A stretch of 5,837 nucleotides of DNA, taken from assembly GCA_035544675.1 (NCBI GenBank), contig DATKCA010000221.1:1-5837 (forward strand). The letters are read 5' to 3'. The notes under the pieces were generated by a model. The model was not told the origin of the DNA. It worked only from the letters and a program-made list of their open reading frames with translations, and did no database searches. Numbering within the stretch: the stretch's first letter is position 1; each line of letters starts with the position of its first letter. Position numbers and translations under genes: made by a program. Source of the stretch: DATKCA01 sp035544675. Its GTDB lineage: Bacteria > Acidobacteriota > Thermoanaerobaculia > Gp7-AA8. This document shows positions 1 to 5,837 of the stretch, piece after piece.

Positions 1-132
1 GTTCTGCGCACGTACAGCGAGGACGAAGCCGATTTGCTGCGGAAGGAGAATCTCGGGATGGTCTTCATGGGCGAGAGCGAGCTGGCACACGCCATGGTCG
101 AGTACATCCTGGGAAAAATGCCGGCATCGTGA
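1..132 (+). CDS. C-terminal end of a probable CPA2-family monovalent cation:proton antiporter (partial, 5' end outside window)
   Basis: Frame 1 is open from the left edge to TGA at 130-132, giving 43 residues. The visible part runs from a VLRTYSEDEA stretch through LRKENLG to VFMGESELAHAMVEYIL. From memory this pattern (R-T-x-S-x-x-E-A, then V-F-M-G-E-x-E-L-A and a short terminal helix) is typical of the end of the TrkA-N/RCK-like nucleotide-binding domain of KefB/YbaL-type K+(Na+):H+ antiporters. Such proteins have an N-terminal membrane exchanger and a C-terminal Rossmann domain that gates it. No membrane part is in view, so the assignment rests on 43 residues. A stand-alone TrkA-N protein is the main alternative. 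It lies 88 bases upstream of, and on the same strand as, the cation ATPase gene, so the two could share a transcript. Confidence 0.6.
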   Translation, partial: VLRTYSEDEADLLRKENLGMVFMGESELAHAMVEYILGKMPAS

Positions 133-220
133 CCTGCGCACACGTTGTCACGCGCTACCGCGACCCCGCCTGATGTGATCTCGGCGCTTGGCCGCCAGGG
201 CCCTCGCATGAAATGGTGGC

Positions 221-2905
221 GTGGTGACGACGCATCAGGAACGCATCGCCTGGCACACCCTTCCGATCGAGGAGGTTGCATCCCGTCTCGATGCAGCGCG
301 GGATGGTCTCACCGATGCGGAGGCTGAGCGCCGCCTGGCGCGCTACGGCCCCAATGAAGTGGAGGCGGAGAAGGAAACGCCGGCCTGGCGCCTGTTCCTC
401 CATCAGTTTCAGGATCCGCTGATCTACATTCTCCTCGTTGCGGCCGTGGTCACGCTGGTTCTTCGCGAATTCATCGACAGCGGCGTCATTCTCTTCACCG
501 TCCTGGTGAACTCCGTGATCGGATTCGCGCAGGAGTTGCGTGCGCAGCATGAGATGCGCGCGCTCACTCGTCTCTCCGCGGCCAAGGCCGAGGCTCTCCG
601 CGAGGGAAGACAGCAGACGATTCCATCGCGTGAGCTGGTACCGGGCGACGTGGTGCTGCTGGCGTCGGGTTCGCGGGTTCCAGCCGACCTTCGCCTGACC
701 GTCGCTCGCGATTTCGAAGTCGACGAGTCGGCATTGACCGGCGAGTCCGTTCCCGTCCGGAAGGACACGGGACCGCTGAGCAAAGAGTTCCTCGTACCGG
801 GCGATCAGTTGAACGTCGCCTTCGCCGGCACCATCGTCACGCGCGGGCGCGGACGCGGCTACGTGATCCGAACGGGGCTCGCGACCGAGCTGGGGCAGAT
901 CGCGCTCGCCGTCCGGAGGATCGGCCCCACCGCGACGCCGCTGCAGCAGCACATGATGCGCTTCGGCCGGATGGTCGGGCTGGTCATCGCCGTCATGGCC
1001 GTGGTGGTGGTGATCGAGGGACTGTTCCGGGGAACCCCGCCCGGCGAGATCTTCATCGTCGCCGTCGCCCTGGCCGTCTCCGCAATCCCCGAAGGACTGC
1101 CGGTCGTCCTCACGATCACGCTTGCGATCGGCGTGCGGCGGATGGCACGCCGCAACGCCATCATCCGTTCGCTTCCCGCGGTGGAGACCCTCGGCAGTAC
1201 CAGCGTCATCGGGTCGGACAAGACCGGCACACTCACGAAAAACGAGATGACGGTCAAAGCAATCTGGGCCGGTGGCCGTCGCTACGAGGTGACCGGCGGC
1301 GGCTACGATCCCGCCGGGCAGATCGTGCGCGACGATGCGGCGGCGGATCGGGACGACCGCGCGCTCATGGAAACTCTTCGCGCCGGCGTGCATGCGAATG
1401 AAGCCGATGCTCTCTTCGACGGTCGAAGCTCCGGCGATCCCACCGAGCTGGCCCTGCTGACCGCGGCGGCCAAGGGTGGCATCGCCCCCGCCGAGCTTCG
1501 CCTGCAGGAGCCGGAGGTCGATGTCGTTCCTTTCGAGCCGGACCTTCGCTTCATGGCGTCGCTCCGGCAGAGAGGGTCGGAAAGAGTGATCTACATGAAG
1601 GGCGCGCCCGAGGCAGTGCTCGCCCGCTGTGACCGGCAACTCACGGACGACGGCGAGCGCGATCTCGATCGCGAAGCGGTGGAGAGCGCCGCCGGTGCGA
1701 TGGCTGCCGTGGGGCTACGCGTCCTGGCGATGGCGCTGAAGCCGTCCGCGCGGGAGAAGATCTCGGAGGAGGACCTGAGCGGCGGGTTTCTGCTGGCTGG
1801 ACTTCAGGGGATGGAAGATCCGGTGCGACCCGAGGCCGTGGCCGCGGTAGCCGACGCGAAGCAGGCGGGGATCCGCACGGTCATGATCACCGGCGATCAT
1901 GTCGCGACGGCGGCCGCGATCGGGCGCCAGCTCGGTCTGGGCGACGCCGAGACGAAGGCCGTATCGGGTGCCGAGCTCGAACCGATGAACGATGCCGATC
2001 TGGACCAGGTGGTGGCGAAGACGAGCGTCTTCGCACGTGTGGCCCCCGATCACAAGCTCCGCATCGTGAAAAGTCTGAAGCGGCAGGATCACATCGTTGC
2101 GGTGACCGGCGACGGAGTCAACGACGCACCGGCGTTGCGTGCCGCCCACATCGGCATCGCCATGGGACGCTCAGGAACGGATGTCGCGCGCGAAGCATCG
2201 GCCATGGTGCTGGCCGACGACAACTTCGCCACCATCACCGCCGCGGTGGAAGAGGGGCGCGTCGTATTCTCGAACATCCGGAAAGTGACGTTCTTCCTCC
2301 TGTCGACCGCGGTGGGAGAGGTGCTGGCGATCATGGTTTCCCTCGGCCTCGGCTCGCCGCTGCCGTTCGTCGCGGCGCAGATTCTCTGGATCAATCTGGT
2401 CACGAACGGAGTGCAGGACGTGGCCCTCGCCTTCGAGCCGGGCGAGCCCGGCCTGTTGCGGCGCCGGCCGCGGCCGCGCAAAGAAGGGGTGCTCACCCTG
2501 CGGCTGCTCGAACGGCTGGGCGGCGTCGGCATCGTCCTGGCCGCCGGCACGCTGGCCGTCTTCTGGTGGACACTGAACCGCACTGACGACCTCGTGCTCG
2601 CACGCACCGTGGCCATGACGCAGATGGTCGTCTTCCAGTTCTTCCATGTCTTCAACTGCCGCTCTCTCGACCGATCGATCGTGAAGGTGCCGTTCTTCTC
2701 GAATCGCTTCCTGTTCGCCAGCGTACTCGCAGCAGCCGCCGCCCATCTGGCCGTGCTCTACGTGCCGCCGCTGCAGATCGTCTTCCGGACCGTGCCGATC
2801 TCGGCGGAATACTGGGTGGTGATCTTCGCCGTGGCGACGACGGTGATCTTCGGGGGCGAGCTCGACAAATGGCGCAATCGCCGCCTCGGGCGACCGATCG
2901 GCTGA
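221..2905 (+). CDS. P2-type cation-transporting ATPase (Ca2+-ATPase-like; transported ion uncertain)
   Basis: This is an inner-membrane pump of 894 residues, the usual length for bacterial P2 ATPases. The cation-ATPase N-domain occupies about 12-60, M1/M2 about 64-104, and the actuator loop TGES is at 173-176. M3/M4 follow, with PEGLP at 290-294, and the phosphorylation motif DKTGT is at 333-337 (aspartate 333 takes the phosphate). The nucleotide domain KGAPE is at 460-464, TGD at 557-559, the hinge TGDGVNDAP at 629-637, and M5-M10 run from about 690 to 885. All catalytic motifs are intact. Aligned by eye to SERCA, the M4 glutamate (E291), M5 glutamate (E700), M6 asparagine (N725) and M6 threonine (T728) are kept. 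The M5 asparagine is alanine (A697) and the key M6 aspartate is asparagine (N729), so Ca2+ specificity should not be assumed. The start is the GTG at 221, with GTG 224 as an alternative. Neither has a clear Shine-Dalgarno sequence, but homology begins just after. The gene converges on the diguanylate cyclase gene with a 13-base gap. Confidence 0.95.
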   Translation: MVTTHQERIAWHTLPIEEVASRLDAARDGLTDAEAERRLARYGPNEVEAEKETPAWRLFLHQFQDPLIYILLVAAVVTLVLREFIDSGVILFTVLVNSVIGFAQELRAQHEMRALTRLSAAKAEALREGRQQTIPSRELVPGDVVLLASGSRVPADLRLTVARDFEVDESALTGESVPVRKDTGPLSKEFLVPGDQLNVAFAGTIVTRGRGRGYVIRTGLATELGQIALAVRRIGPTATPLQQHMMRFGRMVGLVIAVMAVVVVIEGLFRGTPPGEIFIVAVALAVSAIPEGLPVVLTITLAIGVRRMARRNAIIRSLPAVETLGSTSVIGSDKTGTLTKNEMTVKAIWAGGRRYEVTGGGYDPAGQIVRDDAAADRDDRALMETLRAGVHANEADALFDGRSSGDPTELALLTAAAKGGIAPAELRLQEPEVDVVPFEPDLRFMASLRQRGSERVIYMKGAPEAVLARCDRQLTDDGERDLDREAVESAAGAMAAVGLRVLAMALKPSAREKISEEDLSGGFLLAGLQGMEDPVRPEAVAAVADAKQAGIRTVMITGDHVATAAAIGRQLGLGDAETKAVSGAELEPMNDADLDQVVAKTSVFARVAPDHKLRIVKSLKRQDHIVAVTGDGVNDAPALRAAHIGIAMGRSGTDVAREASAMVLADDNFATITAAVEEGRVVFSNIRKVTFFLLSTAVGEVLAIMVSLGLGSPLPFVAAQILWINLVTNGVQDVALAFEPGEPGLLRRRPRPRKEGVLTLRLLERLGGVGIVLAAGTLAVFWWTLNRTDDLVLARTVAMTQMVVFQFFHVFNCRSLDRSIVKVPFFSNRFLFASVLAAAAAHLAVLYVPPLQIVFRTVPISAEYWVVIFAVATTVIFGGELDKWRNRRLGRPIG

Positions 2906-2918
2906 GCCTCCAGGAGCT

Positions 2919-3803
2919 TCACGCCGCGACCGGCCAGACCCGATGCAGGACGGCGTCCTTCCCGGCAGCTTTGACCGCATACATCAGGCGGTCGGCCGCC
3001 TGGATCAGCGCGTCGGCGGAGGGAACGGACGGTGTGGGGCAGGTGATCACGCCGATGCTGAATGTGACGGGCCAGGCCTGGAGGGTCATCTCCTCCTTCA
3101 GGCTCCGGCGCAGCTTCTCCACGACGGTGGACGCCTCCGCGGTGTCCGTGGCCGGCAGGACGACGGCAAACTCGTCGCCGCCGAGGCGGCCCAGGACGTC
3201 GCTGCGCCGCACTTCGTCCTGGAGGATTCGCGCCACGCTCTGCAGAGCGCGATCGCCTTCCGGATGCCCTTTCGCATCGTTGATCGCCTTGAAGTTGTCG
3301 AGATCGAGGAAAACGAAGGTGAGGGCCTGATCGGCTCGCGTTGCACGAACGAGCTCGAGCTCCAGCTCCTCGCGGAACGCTCGTACGTTCAGGAGCCCGG
3401 TGAGGGCGTCGGTGCGCGCGAGCCGCTGTTCCCGGCGGAGCCGCAGGCGGACCTCGGTGATCAGCCAGGCCACGAAGGAAAAGGTGATCAGTCTCGCCGC
3501 TCCATTCCATAGAAGGATCCACGGCTCTGCGTACAGCTCTCCTCGGAAGACGACGTCCTTGGCAATCCAGGTGGCGGTTGAGAGCAGCGCCATCGTCTGG
3601 CCGCCGGCTCTCCCACCGAACCACGCCGTAAAACCGATTGGAGCGATGTAGAAGACGAACGTGCTGATCTGTGGAGGGGTCAGATAGTCGACGGCGCTGA
3701 TGAGGATGAGCAGAAGGAGTGCGAGCAGGTTCACGGTCCACGATGAGCGGGCGTCGAGCCATGCCAGGCAAGAGCTGACCAGGTTCCTGCGGCCGCCGGT
3801 CAT
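2919..3803 (-). CDS. Membrane-anchored diguanylate cyclase (GGDEF domain)
   Basis: This 294-residue protein is predicted to make cyclic di-GMP from two GTP at the cytoplasmic face of the inner membrane. Residues 1-22 are a short cytoplasmic lead. Four hydrophobic segments lie at about 23-41, 47-63, 66-85 and 95-117, followed by a basic linking helix at 118-130. The GGDEF domain fills 131-290. It shows the entry motif DALTGL (132-137), the metal/substrate strand FLDLDNFK (165-172), NDAKGHPEGD (175-184) and an intact GGDEF active site (208-212). RRSD at 199-202 lies five residues before GGDEF, the usual place of the RxxD inhibitory site, so product feedback inhibition is expected. No EAL domain is present. 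I do not recognise the four-helix N-terminal part as a named sensor. It resembles MASE-type membrane input domains in layout only. The ATG start at 3803 is preceded by AGGCGG four bases upstream, a mediocre ribosome binding site. The 3' end faces the ATPase gene. Confidence 0.93.
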   Translation of the reverse strand: MTGGRRNLVSSCLAWLDARSSWTVNLLALLLLILISAVDYLTPPQISTFVFYIAPIGFTAWFGGRAGGQTMALLSTATWIAKDVVFRGELYAEPWILLWNGAARLITFSFVAWLITEVRLRLRREQRLARTDALTGLLNVRAFREELELELVRATRADQALTFVFLDLDNFKAINDAKGHPEGDRALQSVARILQDEVRRSDVLGRLGGDEFAVVLPATDTAEASTVVEKLRRSLKEEMTLQAWPVTFSIGVITCPTPSVPSADALIQAADRLMYAVKAAGKDAVLHRVWPVAA

Positions 3804-3889
3804 CTCACCGCCTGGCCTCGACGTCAGCCTCGAACGTTCCGTCGATCAGGTGATTCAAGGTTGCTGCGATCCTATCGTCAGAGAGGTGC

Positions 3890-4043
3890 TCATATGAAGG
3901 CGACGAAGCCGATCGCTACAGACAGCTCGATCAGGAATGAGCGGCCCGCGGGGACGGGCTGGCGCGACATCACCGCGAGCGGCGAGAGCACGATGGCGAT
4001 GTAGAGCAGGATCCAGAAAAGCCCGGCCAGCACCCGTTTGCAC
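3890..4043 (-). pseudogene. Remnant of a ferric-reductase-like transmembrane oxidoreductase gene (N-terminus only, frameshifted start)
   Basis: Reading leftward from 4033, one frame gives 47 residues starting VLAGLFWILLYIAIVLSPLA, passing PAGRSFLIELSVAIGFVAFI, and ending at TGA (3892-3890). From memory this resembles the first membrane helices of ferric-reductase-like transmembrane proteins: a KRxLAG-type start, a first helix ending in a proline, then a G-R-x-F-x-x-E-x-S-V-A-x-G-F pattern opening the second. Those proteins run to over 400 residues with FAD/NAD-binding domains, all absent here. A strong GGAGG (4053-4049) sits five bases before a GTG (4043-4041), and the sequence after it reads C-AAA-CGG-GTG. 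Without that single C, the GTG would begin M-K-R-V-L-A-G in frame. In the clean frame the only start is GTG 4033-4031, too far from the GGAGG. I infer a frameshift plus loss of the body. A functional 47-residue membrane peptide is a less likely alternative. The family assignment is moderate. Confidence 0.5.
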
Positions 4044-4074
4044 GCTTGCCTCCAGCAGTCGTTGCGTCACCGTC

Positions 4075-5319
4075 TCATGCGGGCCGGGGCGGCTGGATCA
4101 CCAGCAGGGGCCGGCGCGTATCCTTCATCACCGCGCGCGTGACCGATCCGGCACCGTCCCGTACGTCCGACGCGCCGCGCGACCCGATGCAGATCACGTC
4201 GGTGTTGAAACGGTCGGCAGCCTCACAGATGGCGGCAGCCGGATCGTCGCTGACGGCGAGCTCGGCGTAAGCGCTGATCTCGCGGAACTCGGCCCGATCG
4301 GGTACGAGCGCCTGTGTTCTCCTCAGAAGCTCGTGACGCTCCTGTTCGGACAATCCGGGTGGGACGACGTGCAGCAGGTAGACGATGCATCCGGGCGCGA
4401 CCAGCCCGAAGCCGTAGCGCACCGATTCCTGACTGACCGGCGAGAGATCGGTGGGGATGAGCACGGATCGGAACCGCGGCACCTTCGTATCCAGCGGCTC
4501 GCCCGCGGGCGCCGGCAGCATCAGCACCGACATCGATGCCAGCCTCAGTACGCCGCGGGAGACGGAGGCGCGCCAGAGAGCCGAGACCTCGGAGCGGGGG
4601 TGATTTCTCAGGACGACGAGATCCGCTTCTTCGAGCTCGGCCAGCTCCACGATCTGCTCGATCACGGGGGCGTCGCCGGAGCGCACCAGGAGCGGAGCAT
4701 CGATGCCGCTGTTGCGAAGTTGTGGCTCGATCCGCTGGCGGAACTCCTCGTCCACCCCTTCCGCGTGGCTCGAATCGTCCACGCGGGCGTGAGCCGTGAC
4801 CGTCGAGCAGGGGCCGATGCGGGCGAGGTCGGCGATGCCCTGGGCGATCGCCGGAAAATCTTCCGGGCGGTCGATCGCGATCATGACGCCGAGCGGCTCG
4901 CCGTCCCGTGCCCAGCGCAGAAGGCCGGCTGCCTCGGCCCGGACGATGAGCAGGGGGAGGCGGAGGGAACGGGCGACACGCTCCGTCACCGACCCCACGC
5001 GCAGACGGACGGTGAAGCGTTGACCGACCGCGGCCAGGACCACCATCGATGCGTGGCGCGCGTGCGCCAGCTCGAGCAACACCGCCGCGGGGTTGCCGGG
5101 CGCGACGTGCTCCTCCACGACCAGGTCCCTTCGCCGAAGGCGCGTGGCGACCTCGTTCAACCGCGAGCGGCGCGCCTCATCGATGGCAGCGGACCACTGC
5201 CGGTCGGAATCGTAGACATGAACGAGAAGCAGCTCCTCTCCGCGGCGGGCTGCGATGGCCGCGGCCACGTCGGCCGCCGCGTCGGAACGATCGGAAAAGT
5301 CGGTGCCACAGACGATCAT
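4075..5319 (-). CDS. Universal stress protein with three tandem UspA domains
   Basis: This is a soluble cytoplasmic protein of 414 residues. Domain 1 covers 1-127: it opens with VCGTDFSD (3-10), has the core strand LLLVHVYD (30-37), and ends with VVLAAVGQ...VGSVTERVARSLRLPLLIVR (93-127). Domain 2 covers about 140-268 and ends in a matching LVVLRNHP...GVLRLASMSVLMLP pattern. Domain 3 covers 283-409, with VLIPTDLS (286-293), YLLHVV (314-319) and ICIGSRGAS...GSVTRAVMKDTRRPLLVI (376-408). The family's ATP-binding signature is G-x2-G-x9-G-S/T. Domain 3 nearly fits, with G379, G382 and G391-S392 (eight residues between rather than nine). Domain 1 keeps G99 and G109-S110 but has phenylalanine for the second glycine. 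Domain 2 lacks the signature. Usp proteins usually carry one or two domains, so three is unusual. The start at ATG 5319 is well supported by GAGGAG (5331-5326), six bases upstream. Its exact stress role cannot be read from sequence. Confidence 0.9.
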   Translation of the reverse strand: MIVCGTDFSDRSDAAADVAAAIAARRGEELLLVHVYDSDRQWSAAIDEARRSRLNEVATRLRRRDLVVEEHVAPGNPAAVLLELAHARHASMVVLAAVGQRFTVRLRVGSVTERVARSLRLPLLIVRAEAAGLLRWARDGEPLGVMIAIDRPEDFPAIAQGIADLARIGPCSTVTAHARVDDSSHAEGVDEEFRQRIEPQLRNSGIDAPLLVRSGDAPVIEQIVELAELEEADLVVLRNHPRSEVSALWRASVSRGVLRLASMSVLMLPAPAGEPLDTKVPRFRSVLIPTDLSPVSQESVRYGFGLVAPGCIVYLLHVVPPGLSEQERHELLRRTQALVPDRAEFREISAYAELAVSDDPAAAICEAADRFNTDVICIGSRGASDVRDGAGSVTRAVMKDTRRPLLVIQPPRPA

Positions 5320-5344
5320 CGGGGTCTCCTCACGGCGAAGCCGG

Positions 5345-5371
5345 TTTATAACGTTCGGATCATCCGCGCAA
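5345..5371 (-). promoter_or_regulatory. Possible sigma-70-type promoter for the universal stress protein gene
   Basis: On the minus strand TTGCGC (5371-5366) and TATAAA (5350-5345) are separated by 15 bases. The TATAAA box is a conspicuous A/T-only patch in GC-rich DNA and lies 25 bases before the ATG, leaving room for a short leader that carries the ribosome binding site. The -35 match is weak (three of six) and the spacer is shorter than the usual 17, so this would need an activator or another sigma factor. It fits the 82-base gap after the small membrane protein gene, which suggests the stress protein has its own promoter. Confidence 0.35.
5356..5366. promoter_or_regulatory. Short perfect inverted repeat inside the possible promoter (candidate operator)
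   Basis: CGGAT-C-ATCCG is a perfect 5-base inverted repeat around one central base. It falls between the candidate -35 and -10 boxes upstream of the three-domain stress protein. That position suits a repressor or activator binding site. The arms are short, and such repeats arise by chance in GC-rich DNA, so this is only a candidate. Confidence 0.25.
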
Positions 5372-5401
5372 GGCTGCTGCCCGCCCGCGGGAGCGCGCGC
5401 G

Positions 5402-5629
5402 TCACGAGGGTGGGACGAAACGTTTCGCGGAACGGATCAGCTTGATCGCCAGCAGCAGCAGCGGCGCGCCATGCATGATCAGGTCGAACCAGTCCAGCGG
5501 GCGGCGCAGCGTGCCGTCGAAAAGCATCCGCAGCTTCTCGAGCAGGTGAGGCGCACCGAACGGAATGAGTGCGAAGATCACCGCGAGCGGCACCAGGAGG
5601 GCGTACGGGATGCGGTCGAGCCAGGCCAC
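5402..5629 (-). CDS. Conserved-looking small two-helix membrane protein of unknown function
   Basis: This 75-residue protein has two hydrophobic segments, at about 9-26 and 50-66. They are joined by an amphipathic loop, APHLLEKLRMLFDGTLRRP (26-44), then LDWFDLIMHG (45-54), and the protein ends in a basic tail (R66, K69, R70). The arrangement (MxWLDRIPY start, P-H-L-x-E-K-L-R-M-L, G-T-L-x-R-P, F-D-L-x-M-H-G-x-P) matches a short protein I remember from other bacteria, often mislabelled as an RND transporter because of its genomic neighbours. I know of no proven function. The start is GTG (5629-5627), nine bases after the glmS stop. No clear Shine-Dalgarno sequence precedes it, so translation may depend on coupling to glmS. 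A longer out-of-frame ORF on the same strand lacks the membrane pattern and was not chosen. Confidence 0.75.
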   Translation of the reverse strand: MAWLDRIPYALLVPLAVIFALIPFGAPHLLEKLRMLFDGTLRRPLDWFDLIMHGAPLLLLAIKLIRSAKRFVPPS

Positions 5630-5638
5630 TCGGTATGG

Positions 5639-5837
<199 letters not shown>

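Noticed and set aside
145..176. Possible promoter (TTGTCA at 145-150) before the ATPase gene
   Set aside because: The -35-like box is good, but no acceptable -10 box lies 16-18 bases downstream. The nearest candidate (TGATGT at 171-176) is poorly matched and too far.
155..1639. 494-codon open frame antisense to the ATPase gene
   Set aside because: Its translation is rich in H, R, G and D with low-complexity runs and no recognisable domain. It is a by-product of the GC-rich third positions of the ATPase gene, whose motifs cover this stretch.
2905..2920. Possible bidirectional terminator between the converging ATPase and cyclase genes
   Set aside because: CTCC-A-GGAG is only a four-base arm with a one-base loop and no T-run on either strand, so it cannot form a useful terminator hairpin.
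2758..3771. 337-codon minus-strand frame overlapping the diguanylate cyclase
   Set aside because: It is in a different frame from the GGDEF protein, is arginine/proline-rich and also runs into the ATPase 3' end. The GGDEF frame is clearly the coding one.
3855..4070. 71-codon minus-strand frame in the stress protein to cyclase interval
   Set aside because: Its residues are arginine/alanine-rich without pattern, while a neighbouring frame of the same stretch gives a coherent two-helix membrane sequence. It does use the well-spaced GTG at 4043, which I take as a sign of a frameshift in the membrane gene.
5384..5400. CCCGCGGG palindrome and GC repeat run after the small membrane protein gene as a terminator
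   Set aside because: It has no following T-run and no loop-forming stem of useful length. Such GC palindromes are expected by chance at this base composition.
3937..5445. 502-codon open frame on the plus strand over the stress protein gene
   Set aside because: It is antisense to a clear three-domain Usp protein with a good ribosome binding site. The peptide has no family features and looks like a codon-bias shadow.

Overview
The window is GC-rich, closely packed bacterial DNA. Several starts are GTG, intergenic gaps are short, and long spurious antisense ORFs accompany the real genes, as expected at high GC. The gene set (a CPA2-type antiporter, a P2-type cation ATPase, a GGDEF protein, a multi-domain universal stress protein and glmS) suggests a free-living environmental bacterium, probably Gram-negative. 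The sequence alone does not fix a phylum.

Layout. Plus strand: the last 43 codons of a gene that looks like the C-terminal nucleotide-binding end of a monovalent cation:proton antiporter (1-132), an 88-base gap in which I see no convincing signal (133-220), then a full P2-type cation-transporting ATPase (221-2905). The ATPase converges, with only 13 bases between stop codons, on a minus-strand block. In transcription order (right to left) that block is: the C-terminus of glmS (entering from the right edge, stop at 5639), a 75-residue two-helix membrane protein 9 bases later (5629-5402), a short intergenic stretch with a possible promoter, a 414-residue protein of three tandem Usp domains (5319-4075), a broken membrane-gene remnant (about 4043-3890), and a membrane-anchored diguanylate cyclase (3803-2919).

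How the parts may fit. The two plus-strand genes are both ion transporters and may be co-transcribed. The minus-strand block downstream of glmS carries stress and second-messenger genes. An ion pump and antiporter beside Usp proteins suggests an ion or envelope stress neighbourhood, but this is inference from context only.

The most unusual item is the stretch 3805-4074, which has no intact gene. It encodes, in one clean minus-strand frame, 47 residues that look like the start of a ferric-reductase-like transmembrane oxidoreductase. These are cut short by a stop, and the only good ribosome binding site points to a GTG that is one base out of frame. I read this as a decayed or deleted gene. I find no IS element, tRNA, rRNA, CRISPR array or convincing rho-independent terminator, and no evidence for a wholly new biological system here.
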